Positions 10,457 through 19,592 of a stretch of DNA of 64,000 nt are shown piece by piece. Under the pieces are notes generated by a model. The model worked only from the letters and a program-made list of their open reading frames with translations, searched no databases and had not been told where the DNA came from. Origin of the DNA: Nocardioides jejuensis (GTDB taxonomy: Bacteria; Actinomycetota; Actinomycetes; Propionibacteriales; Nocardioidaceae); the NCBI RefSeq assembly GCF_004337475.1, contig NZ_SJZJ01000016.1, forward strand, positions 1 through 64,000, given 5' to 3'. A program made the position numbers and the translations under genes. Every line of letters starts with the position of its first letter. Positions within the stretch are counted from its first letter, which is position 1.

Positions 10457-10598
10457 GGGCATTCTCCCGTCGTCGTCTGCGCCTGCCCATGAGGGCGCGG
10501 CGAATCGGCAATGCAAGAAGCAAAAGGGAACCGCAGGGGACGACGTTGGCCCTAGCGAATGGTCAGAGTACCACTCAGGTCCCCCTCGACTCCTCCCG

Positions 10599-10624
10599 AA
10601 AAAGGGCACCGGGACCCCGGAGTG
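10599..10624 (-). terminator. Weak terminator candidate after lgt
   Basis: On the minus strand, a short CCGG-GGTC-CCGG hairpin is followed by TGCCCTTTTT (T run at 10603-10599), just after the lgt stop. The stem is short, so this is tentative. The rest of the 177-base space between lgt and gltB (10457-10633) holds the gltB ribosome binding site, and presumably its promoter, which I could not pick out. Confidence 0.35.
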
Positions 10625-10633
10625 ACGGGCGTC

Positions 10634-11482
10634 TCAGACCGCTGCGTCCTGCTGCGTCCGGTAGATCCCGTCCTCCCGGCCGGGCCGCTTGACCGCGGCC
10701 CAGACGAGGTACGCCGCAGCGAGGCTGAAGACGATCAGCGACATCCAGACGTTGAACCGGAGGCCACCCACGTCGTGGAGCTCGACGGGGTCGATCCGCA
10801 GCGTCTCGATCCAGCCGCGGCCGGCCGTGTACAGCATCGCGTAGAGCGCGAGCGTCTTGCCGAAGCCGAGCGCGAAGCGGCGCTCGAGCAGTAGGATCAC
10901 CGCGAAGGCGCCGAGGCACCACAACGACTCGTAGAGGAACGTCGGGTGGAACGTCGCGACGTTCTCGTAGCCGGCGGGGCGGTGTGCCGCGTTGATCTCG
11001 AGCGCCCACGGCAGGTCCGTCGGCTTCCCGAAGAGCTCCTGGTTGAAGTAGTTGCCGAAGCGACCGATCGCCTGCGCCACGAGTACGCCGGGAGCGAGGG
11101 CGTCGAGGACCGGCAGGATCCGCAGGTCCATCACGCGGGCGCCGATGATCGCGCCGACGGCACCCAGCGCGATCGCGCCCCAGATGCCCAGGCCGCCGTG
11201 CCAGATCTTCAGGGCGTCGATCGCGTGGCGGCCCTCGCCGAAGTACAGGTCGTGGTCGGTGATGACGTGGTAGAGCCGGCCACCGACGATGCCGAAGGGC
11301 ACGCACCACAACGCGAGGTCCTGCATCTGGCCGGCCTTGCCGCCCCGGGCGATCCAGCGGCGCTCGCCGATCCACACCGCGGCGACGATGCCGAGGATGA
11401 TGCAGAGCGCGTAGGCGCGCAGCGGGAACGGGCCGAGGTGCCAGACGCCCTGCGCCGGGCTCGGGATGAACAGAGCGGTCAC
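10634..11482 (-). CDS. lgt: Prolipoprotein diacylglyceryl transferase
   Basis: A 282-residue membrane enzyme that moves diacylglycerol from phosphatidylglycerol to the lipobox cysteine of prolipoproteins. About seven membrane segments are seen. The Lgt signature GRFGNYFNQELFGKPTDLPW is present, with the essential Arg and Asn, and HPTFLYESLW further on. The GTG start at 11482 is one base away from the stop of the SCO1-like lipoprotein gene. Its substrates in this window would include that lipoprotein and the binding protein at the left edge. lgt after trpA is a conserved actinobacterial arrangement. Confidence 0.96.
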   Translation of the reverse strand: MTALFIPSPAQGVWHLGPFPLRAYALCIILGIVAAVWIGERRWIARGGKAGQMQDLALWCVPFGIVGGRLYHVITDHDLYFGEGRHAIDALKIWHGGLGIWGAIALGAVGAIIGARVMDLRILPVLDALAPGVLVAQAIGRFGNYFNQELFGKPTDLPWALEINAAHRPAGYENVATFHPTFLYESLWCLGAFAVILLLERRFALGFGKTLALYAMLYTAGRGWIETLRIDPVELHDVGGLRFNVWMSLIVFSLAAAYLVWAAVKRPGREDGIYRTQQDAAV

Positions 11483-11483
11483 G

Positions 11484-12125
11484 TCACTCCTCGAGGAGGT
11501 GGCTGATGTCCTGCGCGAGCTGCTGGGCGCTGGCGTCGCGGTTCCAGAAGGCGGTGACCTGACCGCCCTGCATCGCGTAGGTGTAGTCGGTGTGGTCGAC
11601 GAGGTAGCCGCTGCGGCCGGGGTTGTTGCTGTCAGGCGTGCCCTGTCCCCCGGGCCCGGCCTTCTTGCCGTAGACGTAGAAGGCCTTCATGACCACGTCC
11701 AGGTCGGACTGCGAGCCCGTCACGCCCACGAATCCCGGGTCGAACGCGCCGAGGTAGCGCGTCAGCACCGGCACGGTGTCGCGCTTGGGGTCCGTGGTCA
11801 CGAAGACGACGTCGACGTCCTTGCGCTGGTCCTTCGGGATCCGGACCAGGGCCGAGGTGATGTCGGCCATCTCCTGGCTGCAGACATCGGGGCAGTTCGT
11901 GTACCCGAAGAAGACCAGGGTCAGCGGGCTCGACTCCTTGGTGAAGGAGAACGACGCGGCATCGGTCGCCGTGAGCGAGTTCGCCGGCGCCTTCCAGGGC
12001 GTCTTCAGCATGCTGCCGTGGAACGGCGCGCTGGCGTCCGGGGTGGACGAGCACGCCGAGAGCGCGAGGGCCAGCGCGGCGGCGGCTGCGGCGAGGCCGA
12101 GCCGTCGGTTGCTGCGGTCAGCCAC
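11484..12125 (-). CDS. SCO1/SenC-type copper chaperone lipoprotein
   Basis: A 213-residue thioredoxin-fold lipoprotein. The signal ends in LSAC with Cys25 lipidated. The copper-binding CxxxC is NCPDVCSQ, and a distal conserved His is seen in VDHTDYTY. SCO1 proteins deliver copper to the CuA site of cytochrome c oxidase. GTG at 12125 is the start: it overlaps the trpA stop by 8 bases (GTGGCTGA) and directly precedes the signal peptide. It lies between trpA and lgt, so the lipid-modifying enzyme is made with one of its substrates; this link is inferred. Confidence 0.88.
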   Translation of the reverse strand: MADRSNRRLGLAAAAAALALALSACSSTPDASAPFHGSMLKTPWKAPANSLTATDAASFSFTKESSPLTLVFFGYTNCPDVCSQEMADITSALVRIPKDQRKDVDVVFVTTDPKRDTVPVLTRYLGAFDPGFVGVTGSQSDLDVVMKAFYVYGKKAGPGGQGTPDSNNPGRSGYLVDHTDYTYAMQGGQVTAFWNRDASAQQLAQDISHLLEE

Positions 12126-12918
12126 GACCGCGCACTCCGGCAGCCAGCTCCTCGGTGAGGGCCGCGAGGTTGCGCAGGCCCGTCGCGCGGTCAGGTGCCT
12201 CGAGCAGCGTGCGCACGAACGCCGAGCCGACGATGACGCCGTCGGCGTACTGGGCGAACTGGGCGGCCTGGGCGCCCGTGCTGACACCCACGCCGACGCC
12301 GACCGGCAGGTCGGTGGTGGCCTTGGTGCGCTCGATGAGCGGGCGGACGATGTCGCCGGTGGCCTGCTTGCCGCCCGTCACGCCCATGACGCCGGTCGCG
12401 TAGACGAAGCCGCGGCTGGCGGCGGTGGTCATCGCGATGCGCGCGGGGGTGCTCGACGGCGCGACGAGGAAGACCTTGTCGAGGTCGTGCGCGTCAGCTG
12501 CGGCGATCCACTCCTGGCCGAAGTCAGGCGTGATGTCGGGGGTGATCAGGCCCGCTCCCCCGGCGTTCGCCAGGTCGGCGGCGAACTGCTCGACGCCGTA
12601 GCGCTCGATCGGACCCCAGTATGTCATCACCAGCGTCGGGGCGCCCGCCTTGGCGACCGCCTCGACGGCCTGCAGGACCTGCTTGGTGCGGGTGCCGTTG
12701 TCGAGCGCCTGCTGGGCGGCGGCCTGGATGATCGGGCCGTCCATGACCGGGTCGGTGTAGGGCAGTCCGATCTCGATGACGTCGCAGCCGTGCTCGACCA
12801 TGACCTTCAGCGCCTCGATCGAGCCGTCGAGGTCAGGGAAGCCGGCGGGCAGGTAGCCGACGAGGGCAGCGCGGCCCTCGGCCTTCGCCCGCGCGAACGC
12901 GGTCGCCGTGGTGGTCAC
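12118..12918 (-). CDS. trpA: Tryptophan synthase alpha subunit
   Basis: A 266-residue TIM-barrel protein that cleaves indole-3-glycerol phosphate to indole and glyceraldehyde-3-phosphate. The catalytic Glu is in [12 protein letters not shown] and the catalytic Asp in the following DGP. Indole is passed to TrpB. GTG at 12918 overlaps the trpB stop as GTGA, so translation is coupled. Confidence 0.96.
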   Translation of the reverse strand: MTTTATAFARAKAEGRAALVGYLPAGFPDLDGSIEALKVMVEHGCDVIEIGLPYTDPVMDGPIIQAAAQQALDNGTRTKQVLQAVEAVAKAGAPTLVMTYWGPIERYGVEQFAADLANAGGAGLITPDITPDFGQEWIAAADAHDLDKVFLVAPSSTPARIAMTTAASRGFVYATGVMGVTGGKQATGDIVRPLIERTKATTDLPVGVGVGVSTGAQAAQFAQYADGVIVGSAFVRTLLEAPDRATGLRNLAALTEELAAGVRGRG

Positions 12919-14162
12919 TTGGTCTCACCCTTCTTCGACGAGGCCAGCTCGAAGTAGTCGAGCGCCGTGCCCATGTCCTTGTCGCCGCGGCCGGAGAGGT
13001 TGACGAGCAGGATCGCGTCCTTGCCTTTCTCGGCAGCGAGCTTCGGCGCGAGGCGCAGGGCGCCGGCGAGCGCGTGGCTCGACTCGATCGCCGGGATGAT
13101 GCCCTCGGTGCGCGCGAGCAGCTGGAACGCCGCCATCGCCTCCGCGTCGGTCACGCCCTCGTAGGTCGCGCGACCGGAGTCGGCGAGCCACGCGTGCTGC
13201 GGGCCGACGCCCGGGTAGTCGAGGCCGGCCGAGATCGAGTGCGACTCGATGGTCTGGCCGTCCTCGTCCTGCAGGACATAGGTGCGGGCACCGTGCAGGA
13301 CGCCCGAGCCGCCGGCCGCGATGGTGGCCGCGTGACGACCGGTCTCGATGCCGTCGCCGGCCGCCTCGTAGCCGTAGATCGCGGTGTCGGCGTCGTCGAG
13401 GAAGGCCGTGAAGAGGCCGATGGCGTTGGAGCCACCGCCGACACACGCCGCGATGGCGTCGGGCAGGCGGCCGTACTTCGCCAGACACTGCGCACGCGCC
13501 TCGTCACCGATGCCGCGGGTGAAGTCGCGGACCATGCTCGGGAACGGGTGCGGGCCGGCCGCCGTCCCGAAGAGGTACGCCGTGTGGTCGACCGACGCGA
13601 CCCAGTCGCGCAGCGCCTCGTTGATGGCGTCCTTGAGCGTGGCGGAGCCGGACTCGACCGGGACCACCTTCGCGCCGAGGAGCTCCATGCGGGCGACGTT
13701 GAGCGCCTGGCGCTCGGTGTCGACCTTGCCCATGTAGACGGTGCAGTCGAGGCCGAAGTAGGCAGCCGCGGTCGCGGAGGCGACGCCGTGCTGGCCGGCG
13801 CCGGTCTCGGCGATCACGCGGGTCTTGCCCATCCGCTTGGTGAGCAGCGCCTGGCCGAGCACGTTGCGGATCTTGTGGGCGCCCGTGTGGTTGAGGTCCT
13901 CGCGCTTGAGCAGGATCTGCACGCCGTACTGCTCGGAGAGGTGCTTGGCCTCGTAGAGCGGGCTGGGGACGTTGGCGTAGTCGACGAGCGCGCTCTCGAA
14001 CGCGCCGACGAACTCCGGGTCCGCCATCGCCTCGGCGTACGCGACCGTCAGCTCGTCGAGCGCGGCCACCAGCGCCTCGGGCATGAAGCGGCCGCCCCAG
14101 GCGCCCGTGCCGCCGAACCAGCCGAACTCGTCGGCGTCCCAGGTGGAGGGCTGCTTGGTCAT
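12915..14162 (-). CDS. trpB: Tryptophan synthase beta subunit
   Basis: A 415-residue PLP enzyme joining indole and serine to give tryptophan. The PLP lysine lies in HTGAHKIRN, and the phosphate-binding glycine loop is [10 protein letters not shown]. Length and motifs match the TrpB1 type that pairs with TrpA. ATG at 14162 overlaps the trpC stop (ATGA), and its own stop overlaps the trpA start, so trpC-trpB-trpA is one coupled unit. Confidence 0.97.
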   Translation of the reverse strand: MTKQPSTWDADEFGWFGGTGAWGGRFMPEALVAALDELTVAYAEAMADPEFVGAFESALVDYANVPSPLYEAKHLSEQYGVQILLKREDLNHTGAHKIRNVLGQALLTKRMGKTRVIAETGAGQHGVASATAAAYFGLDCTVYMGKVDTERQALNVARMELLGAKVVPVESGSATLKDAINEALRDWVASVDHTAYLFGTAAGPHPFPSMVRDFTRGIGDEARAQCLAKYGRLPDAIAACVGGGSNAIGLFTAFLDDADTAIYGYEAAGDGIETGRHAATIAAGGSGVLHGARTYVLQDEDGQTIESHSISAGLDYPGVGPQHAWLADSGRATYEGVTDAEAMAAFQLLARTEGIIPAIESSHALAGALRLAPKLAAEKGKDAILLVNLSGRGDKDMGTALDYFELASSKKGETK

Positions 14163-14971
14163 GCGTCGACTCCCGTCAGTCCGGTCATGGAACGAACGGC
14201 GGCCTCGGGGTCGCCGTCCTTCACGAGTGCCTCGCCGACCAGGACGACCCGCGCGCCCTCGCGGGCGAACCGCGCCACGTCCGCAGGCCCGGTGATGCCG
14301 GACTCGGCCACCTTCACGCGGTCGTCGGGGATCAGCGCAGCGAGGCGGCCGAAGGTGTCGTTGTCGACGGCGAGCGTCTTGAGGTTGCGTGCGTTGACGC
14401 CGATCAGCTCGGCGCCCAGCGCGACCGCCCGGCGCGTCTCCTCCTCGTCGTGGACCTCGACGAGGACAGTCATGCCGAGACCCGTGGCCTCGTCGAACAG
14501 CGCCTTCAGGTCGGTGTCGCCGAGGGCGGCCACGATCAGCAGGACCAGGTCGGCACCGGCAGCCCGCGCCTCCTGGATCTGGTAGCTCGTGACCATGAAG
14601 TCCTTGCGCAGCAGCGGCGTGTCCACGGCGGCCCGGACGGCGCGGAGGTCGTCGAGCGAGCCGTTGAACCGGCGCTGCTCGGTGAGGACGGAGATGGCGT
14701 GGGCGCCGCCGGCGGCGTACGACTGGGCCAGCGCGGCGGGGTCGGTGATCTCGGCTAGCTCGCCCTTCGAGGGCGACTTGCGCTTCACCTCGGAAATCAC
14801 GCTGGTGCCCGCGGCGCGGAACGCCGGCATCGGGTCGCGCGGCGCGGGAGCTGCCTGGGCGAGCGCGACGACCTCGTCGTACGACAGGAGCGCCTCGCGT
14901 GCAGCGAGGTCCTCACGGACTCCGGCGATGATGTCGTCGAGGACCGTGCCTCCGATTGATGCGCTGCTCAC
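14159..14971 (-). CDS. trpC: Indole-3-glycerol phosphate synthase
   Basis: A 270-residue TIM barrel that closes CdRP to indole-3-glycerol phosphate. The active-site motif [13 protein letters not shown] is present, as are LRKDFMV and GVNARNL. The GTG at 14971 is the best start since the family begins close to [13 protein letters not shown]. No tryptophan-regulatory leader peptide was seen upstream. The isomerase TrpF is not beside it; PriA at 26 kb should supply that step. Confidence 0.94.
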   Translation of the reverse strand: MSSASIGGTVLDDIIAGVREDLAAREALLSYDEVVALAQAAPAPRDPMPAFRAAGTSVISEVKRKSPSKGELAEITDPAALAQSYAAGGAHAISVLTEQRRFNGSLDDLRAVRAAVDTPLLRKDFMVTSYQIQEARAAGADLVLLIVAALGDTDLKALFDEATGLGMTVLVEVHDEEETRRAVALGAELIGVNARNLKTLAVDNDTFGRLAALIPDDRVKVAESGITGPADVARFAREGARVVLVGEALVKDGDPEAAVRSMTGLTGVDA

Positions 14972-15120
14972 GCGCCCAAGCGTCTCACGGCGGACCCAGC
15001 GCTTTTCGCCGGGTTCCACAGCGCTCGCCGTGGACTGTTCCGTGTGCCACCCGACGACGCTAGGGTCCATGGAAATCAGCGTCACACTCGGACGTGACGC
15101 CCGGACTCCCTGGGGGAACC

Positions 15121-15459
15121 ATGAGCTCGATGCCACCGCCGCCGCCCGCCTACGGCGCACCCGTCCCCGGCGCTGTGCCGCCGAACCACCCGCGCGCAGT
15201 CCTGTCGCTGGTGCTGGCGATCGTCAGCTGGTTCGTGTGCGGCCTCTTCCTCTCGATCCCCGCGTTCTTCATCGCCAAGGGTGCCGAGAAGGAGACGCTC
15301 GCGTCGCAGGGCACCATCGGCGGTGCCGGCATGCTCCGGGCCGCCAAGATCATCGCGCTGATCCAGATCATCTTCTCGATCATCGCGATCATCGTTGTCA
15401 TCGCACTCGTCGCCGGCGGCGCCTTCAGCTCCACCACTGGCACGAGCACCGGCTACTGA
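15121..15459 (+). CDS. Small proline-rich two-helix membrane protein
   Basis: A 112-residue protein with a short proline-rich cytoplasmic head ([11 protein letters not shown]) and two membrane helices at about 28-50 and 75-100, the layout of DUF4190-type proteins. GGGGGAA precedes the ATG at 15121. It is 1 base from the next, similarly built gene. The function is unknown. It points away from trpC; the 149 bases between them should carry both promoters, and TAGGGT at 15061 is one possible -10 box. Confidence 0.75.
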   Translation: MSSMPPPPPAYGAPVPGAVPPNHPRAVLSLVLAIVSWFVCGLFLSIPAFFIAKGAEKETLASQGTIGGAGMLRAAKIIALIQIIFSIIAIIVVIALVAGGAFSSTTGTSTGY

Positions 15460-15460
15460 C

Positions 15461-15844
15461 ATGACCGACCTGCCTCCCCCGCCGCCGGGTGGTCCCCCAC
15501 CGCCTCCGCCGTACGGCTACAGCACGCCGCAGTACGGAGGGGCGCCGACCGAGCACCCGCAGGCACAGACGATCTTCGTACTGGGCATCGTCAGCCTCGC
15601 GCTCGGTGCGGTCGGCATCTTCTGCTGCGCCTTCCTTGGCCTCGTCGGCCTGGCACCGCTCCTGATGAGCAACTCGGCACTGCGTGAGATCGAAGCGTCG
15701 GGTGGCGCGCTCACCGGCGCTGACAAAGTCCGCAACGGGCGCCTGATGGGGATCATCGCGCTGGCGCTGTGCGCAGTCGGCGTCGTGGTCGGCGTCGTGA
15801 TCGGTGTCGGATTGGGCATGCTCGGCGGCACGTCGGGCGTTTGA
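15461..15844 (+). CDS. Small proline-rich membrane protein, DUF4190-like
   Basis: A 127-residue protein: a Pro/Gly-rich head of about 35 residues, then two hydrophobic segments (about 38-65 and 98-122) separated by a polar loop with NSALREIEASGG, a segment common in DUF4190 proteins. The ATG at 15461 follows the previous stop by one base. The two genes look like diverged duplicates and end at a strong terminator. Confidence 0.75.
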   Translation: MTDLPPPPPGGPPPPPPYGYSTPQYGGAPTEHPQAQTIFVLGIVSLALGAVGIFCCAFLGLVGLAPLLMSNSALREIEASGGALTGADKVRNGRLMGIIALALCAVGVVVGVVIGVGLGMLGGTSGV

Positions 15845-15848
15845 CACG

Positions 15849-15891
15849 ACGACGAAGGGCCTGCGATCTGAGATCGCGGGCCCTTCGTCGT
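15849..15891. terminator. Bidirectional terminator between convergent genes
   Basis: A 20-bp stem, starting ACGACGAAGGGCC and ending GGGCCCTTCGTCGT, with one G-T wobble and a TGA loop, lies just after the plus-strand membrane protein pair and 22 bases past the end of the minus-strand DUF2752 gene. It can serve both. Confidence 0.8.
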
Positions 15892-15913
15892 ACCGACGTT
15901 GGTCGTGCCGCGA

Positions 15914-16357
15914 TCAGGGTGCGAGCCACGCACCCCACGGAGTGTTGCGGGCGATCCAGAAGGCCAGCAGGAGCACGAGAGCGACGGTGACGAAACGCGT
16001 GCTCGGGCCTTCGACGGGCTGGCCGCGCCAGGCCTTGCTGACCCACATCAGCCAGCCGAAGGCGAGGAACGGGATGCTCGCCACGAAGTAGAGGTTGCTC
16101 GACGCCGCACCGACGATGTCGAAGCGGGTCAGGTCGTTGACTGCGCGCAAACCGCCGCAGCCCGGACAGGGATGGCCGGTCAGCTGCAGGAACGGGCAGA
16201 ACCCCCACGAGCCCTGCTCGTGGGGGTCACGCAGGTGGAGCGCGACGCTCGCGGCGGCGACGGCCGCTGCGAGGCCGAGGGGTGTCGCCAGGTCACGCGC
16301 TCTGCGCGACCTGCGGACGACCGAGGCGGTCAACGCCTCAGTGGCCGGTGCCCTCAC
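15914..16357 (-). CDS. DUF2752 membrane protein of the trp region
   Basis: A 147-residue protein with three or four membrane helices and the DUF2752 mark CPGCGGLRAVNDLTR near residue 67, with CPF just before it. The role is unknown; the cysteines could bind metal or form disulfides. The GTG start at 16357 overlaps the upstream gene by 20 bases; a TTG at 16333 is an alternative start. It sits between the HGxxPAAG gene and trpC on the same strand, an arrangement also found in Streptomyces. Confidence 0.8.
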   Translation of the reverse strand: MRAPATEALTASVVRRSRRARDLATPLGLAAAVAAASVALHLRDPHEQGSWGFCPFLQLTGHPCPGCGGLRAVNDLTRFDIVGAASSNLYFVASIPFLAFGWLMWVSKAWRGQPVEGPSTRFVTVALVLLLAFWIARNTPWGAWLAP

Positions 16358-16541
16358 CGAAGCCCATCTTGTTCAGCACGACGAGCGCGACCGGCGCGAC
16401 CGCGAAGATCGCGACGCCGACCCAGAAGAGGGTCCAGTTGAGCGGCGAGAACATCAGGCCGATGCCGCCCACGACGAACGCAGCGAGACCGATGAAGACC
16501 GCGGTCCAGGCCGCCGGGGTGTTGCCGTGAGAGTCAGACAT
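16338..16541 (-). CDS. HGxxPAAG-family small membrane protein
   Basis: A 67-residue protein with the family mark HGNTPAAW at residues 5-12 and two membrane helices (about 13-31 and 36-56). It is a conserved, unstudied companion of actinobacterial trp operons. The ATG at 16541 stands alone upstream; its stop lies inside the start region of the DUF2752 gene, so the two are coupled. Confidence 0.85.
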   Translation of the reverse strand: MSDSHGNTPAAWTAVFIGLAAFVVGGIGLMFSPLNWTLFWVGVAIFAVAPVALVVLNKMGFGEGTGH

Positions 16542-16586
16542 GCGCGTGGTTCTCCTCGTCGTGCTGCGATTGCGGCGACAGTCTAG

Positions 16587-17225
16587 TCAGGCCGACGGAC
16601 CGGAGGTGTCGTCCGGGCCGATTGTCGGATCGTGACCTGCATCAAGCGACTTCCACAGGTCCATGCTCGACTGCTCCGCGAGGGGTGCAGCGGGGGCCGA
16701 GTCGCCGGCGGAGGGCGCGTCGTACCGGCTGCCCATCTCGGGCCAGTGCGGAGTGAGGACGACGGCGAACGCCGCCACGATGACGGCGACCGCACCGGCG
16801 ACGAGGGCGGCGTGCCACCACGTGTCGCTCATCCAGACCCGGGCCTCGCCGCAACCGGCGACGTGACCGATCCGCTCGGCAGCCTTGCGCTCGGTCAGGT
16901 CGCGCAGCGACCACGCGGCCTCGATCGCGGTGGCCAGGTAGCCCGCCGCCGCGAGGACGGCCACACCCGCCATGGCGCGCCGGACCTTGCCGCGGGTCAC
17001 GAGCAGGACGCCCCAGGCCGCCAGCAGGACCAGCGCCACGGCGCCGGCCAGCGGAGAACGCTGCGCGAAGTCGGACCAGACGATGCCGGCCGGGAGGTCT
17101 GCCGGGTTGCACGAGCCGGTCGGTCGATGCGCCTCGGTCCAGGTCTTGTTGCCGGCGACGGCCGCGAGCCCGGCGGTCGCCAGGCCGAGGAGGACGACCG
17201 GGCCGAAGGTGCTCCGCTTGGTCAC
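16587..17225 (-). CDS. Trp-region conserved membrane protein (TIGR02234 type)
   Basis: A 212-residue protein with four predicted helices: about 9-25, 58-76, 84-103 and 137-159. The loop between the first two contains GNKTWTEAH and a Cys39; another Cys lies before helix four. It matches the family of Rv1610 that usually lies just after trpE. Here it directly overlaps the hisI stop (ATGA at 17222-17225), which means trpE has been lost or moved from between them. Its function is not known. Confidence 0.85.
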   Translation of the reverse strand: MTKRSTFGPVVLLGLATAGLAAVAGNKTWTEAHRPTGSCNPADLPAGIVWSDFAQRSPLAGAVALVLLAAWGVLLVTRGKVRRAMAGVAVLAAAGYLATAIEAAWSLRDLTERKAAERIGHVAGCGEARVWMSDTWWHAALVAGAVAVIVAAFAVVLTPHWPEMGSRYDAPSAGDSAPAAPLAEQSSMDLWKSLDAGHDPTIGPDDTSGPSA

Positions 17226-17599
17226 GCCGGCGCCTCGGCCGGACCCAGCAGGTCCGCGTCGAAGCAGGTGCGGTCTCCGGTGTGGCAGGCGGCGCCGACC
17301 TGGTCGACCTTCACCAGGATCGTGTCGCCGTCGCAGTCGAGGCGGACCTCCTTGACGTGCTGGACGTGGCCGGAGGTGTCGCCCTTGGCCCAGTACTCCT
17401 GGCGGCTGCGGCTCCAGTAGACGGCGCGGCCCGTGGTCAGCGTGCGGCGCAGCGCCTCGTCGTCCATCCAGCCCATCATCAGCACCTCGCCCGAGTCGAA
17501 CTGCTGGGCAATCGCCGGCACGAGGCCGTCGGCGGTGCGCTTCAGGCGGGCGGCGATGGCGGCGTCGAGCGTGTCAGTCACCTCGGCATTCTCCCCCAT
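17222..17599 (-). CDS. hisI: Phosphoribosyl-AMP cyclohydrolase
   Basis: A 125-residue metalloenzyme that opens the adenine ring of PR-AMP in histidine synthesis. All signature parts are seen: [17 protein letters not shown], the metal-binding DCDGDT and HTGDRTCF with its Cys. The ATG at 17599 is taken; a GTG at 17581 (VTDTLDAAI) would also give a family-length protein. It lies 7.6 kb from hisF and is transcribed away from three phased palindromes. Confidence 0.95.
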   Translation of the reverse strand: MGENAEVTDTLDAAIAARLKRTADGLVPAIAQQFDSGEVLMMGWMDDEALRRTLTTGRAVYWSRSRQEYWAKGDTSGHVQHVKEVRLDCDGDTILVKVDQVGAACHTGDRTCFDADLLGPAEAPA

Positions 17600-17638
17600 C
17601 GCACCAGCCGCGACCGACAGCGATCGGCTCGGCGGTCA

Positions 17639-17771
17639 GCGACACACGTGTGTCGCCTCAGCGGGCGGCTCGGCATGGGGTGGTTCCGGTGACTGCGACA
17701 CAGGTGTGCCGCAGTCACGACGAGGGGCAGACTGCGCCGGACCCCGAGTGGCGACACACACGTGTCGCCAC
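17639..17771. repeat. Three palindromes with exact 56-bp spacing
   Basis: Copy 1 (17639-17656) is the perfect GCGACACACGTGTGTCGC. Copy 2 (17689-17718) has outer arms GTGACTGCG/CGCAGTCAC around CACAGGTGTG. Copy 3 (17748-17771) has arms GTGGCGACAC/GTGTCGCCAC around ACAC. Their centres fall at 17647.5, 17703.5 and 17759.5. They fill the 196-base space between the hisI start and the stop of the ABC exporter gene. They may be a REP-like array, an operator cluster for hisI, or stem-loops ending the exporter transcript. Confidence 0.8.
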
Positions 17772-17795
17772 GACGCCGTGGCGTGGGCCGGTTGA

Positions 17796-19592
17796 TCAGT
17801 GAGCCTGTTGAGCCACCCAGCTCGCGTGGAGGCCGGCGTACGGACCCGGGCGGTCGACCAGCACCGCGTGCGGGCCGCGCTGCACGATCCGGCCGTGGTC
17901 GACGACGACGACCTCGTCGGCGTTCTCGGCGGTGGTGAGGCGGTGCGCGATGGTGACCGACGTACGGCCCGACATCAGCTGTTCGAGGGCGCGTGCCATG
18001 CGCATCTCGAGCTGCGGGTCGACCGCGCTCGTGGCCTCGTCGAGGACCAGCAGGTCGGGGTCGGCGAGGTGGGCGCGCAGGAGCGCGACGAGCTGCCTCT
18101 CCCCCGCGCTCATCGACTCGCCCCGCTGTCCGACCCGGGTGTCGAGGCCGTGTGGCAGCGCGTCGAGCCAGTCGCTGATGCCGAGCTCGCGCGCGGACGC
18201 AGCGATCTCCTCGTCGGTCGCTCCGTCGCGGCCCCACTGCACGTTCGCACGCAGGGTGTCGTCGATGAGGAAGCCTTCCTGCGGCACCAGCACGACGCTG
18301 CGGCGCAGCGAGGCGTTGGCGATCCGGCGGACGTCGACGCCGTCGAGCAGGACCTCGCCGCTGGTCGGGTCCATGAGCCGGGTCAGCAGCTTGGCGAGCG
18401 TCGACTTGCCCGAGCCGGTCTCACCGACGACGGCAACGCGGGTGCCCGAGGCGACGTGCAGGTCGATGTCCTGCAGCACGAGCGGCCCACCCGGATAACC
18501 GAACGACACGTCGCGGAACTCCACGTCGATCGGGCCGCGCGGCAGGACCTCGCCGTCCGCGCCCGGGTCGACGAGCTCCGCCGGGGTGTCGAGTACGCCG
18601 ATCACGCGTCGCCACCCGGCGAGCGCGTTCTGCGCGTCGGTGAGCACCTGGGTGCCCATCTGCACGGGACCGACGAAGAGCGTCACGAGGAACGCGAAGG
18701 CAATGACCTCGCCGGCACTGATCTGCCCCGCGAAGCCGAGCCAGATGCCGATCACCAGGACGCCCGCGTTGGCCAGGCCGCCCGACAGGCCGCCCAGCGA
18801 GAACGAGAACGCCGTGAAGCCCTGCGCCTTCGTGGCGGCCGTCTGGTTGGCGAGGATCGCCTCGTCGATCCGGGCCTGCGTGCGCGCCTGGACGGCGTAC
18901 GCACGGATGACCGCGGCACCGACGACCGGCTCGGCGATCGCGCCGAGCATGACGCCGACCTGGGCGCGGACCACGCCGTACGCGTCGGAGAGGCGCTGCT
19001 GGAACCACTTCAGGCTGAGGAACAGCGGCAGGAAGCAGATCCAGACGACAAGACAGAGCTGCCAGCTGTAGAAGAGCATGATCACGGTCGCGACGATGAT
19101 CTGGCCGACGCTGACGATCGCGAACACGCCGCCGAAGACAAGGAACTGGCTGACCTGGTCCACGTCGCTCGTAACCCGGCTGACCAGGGCGCCGCGACGC
19201 TCGGTGTTCTGCGTCAGCAGGGGCAGGTCGTGGACATGGCGGAACGCCTTGATCCGCAGCGTCGCGAGGCCCTTCTCGGCCTGCGTGAAGAGCCGGCTCG
19301 TCATCGCGTACGACGCGACGCCGGTCGCCAGGATCGCGACCGCTGCGACCAGCCCCATGCGCAGCATGTAGCCGACGTCCGCGTGCTGCCCGGGAGCCAG
19401 ACCGTGGTCGATCGTCTTCTGCACCGTGATCGGTACGACGACCTGGCCGACCGTCGCGATGAGGGCGAGGAGCAGGGTCCCGCCGAGGCCGTCGCGCAGC
19501 TCCGGCGAGATCACCATGCCGCGGCGGATGGTGGCCATCGCGGCGATCTCGGCGCCCGTGCCGACGGTGCGCTCGGGGGCGGCGGTGCTCAC
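17796..19592 (-). CDS. ABC exporter half-transporter, subunit with the catalytic Walker B glutamate
   Basis: A 598-residue half-transporter: six-helix membrane domain (about 45-330) and a C-terminal ATPase domain. Walker A is GETGSGKST, Walker B ends LLVLDEATSAVDP with the catalytic Glu, and the H-loop is IAHRLTT. The signature reads MSAGERQ rather than LSGGQ, so its own signature is degenerate. GTG at 19592 overlaps the upstream partner stop (GTGA). The pair should form a heterodimeric multidrug- or lipid-type exporter. The substrate cannot be told from sequence. Confidence 0.9.
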   Translation of the reverse strand: MSTAAPERTVGTGAEIAAMATIRRGMVISPELRDGLGGTLLLALIATVGQVVVPITVQKTIDHGLAPGQHADVGYMLRMGLVAAVAILATGVASYAMTSRLFTQAEKGLATLRIKAFRHVHDLPLLTQNTERRGALVSRVTSDVDQVSQFLVFGGVFAIVSVGQIIVATVIMLFYSWQLCLVVWICFLPLFLSLKWFQQRLSDAYGVVRAQVGVMLGAIAEPVVGAAVIRAYAVQARTQARIDEAILANQTAATKAQGFTAFSFSLGGLSGGLANAGVLVIGIWLGFAGQISAGEVIAFAFLVTLFVGPVQMGTQVLTDAQNALAGWRRVIGVLDTPAELVDPGADGEVLPRGPIDVEFRDVSFGYPGGPLVLQDIDLHVASGTRVAVVGETGSGKSTLAKLLTRLMDPTSGEVLLDGVDVRRIANASLRRSVVLVPQEGFLIDDTLRANVQWGRDGATDEEIAASARELGISDWLDALPHGLDTRVGQRGESMSAGERQLVALLRAHLADPDLLVLDEATSAVDPQLEMRMARALEQLMSGRTSVTIAHRLTTAENADEVVVVDHGRIVQRGPHAVLVDRPGPYAGLHASWVAQQAH

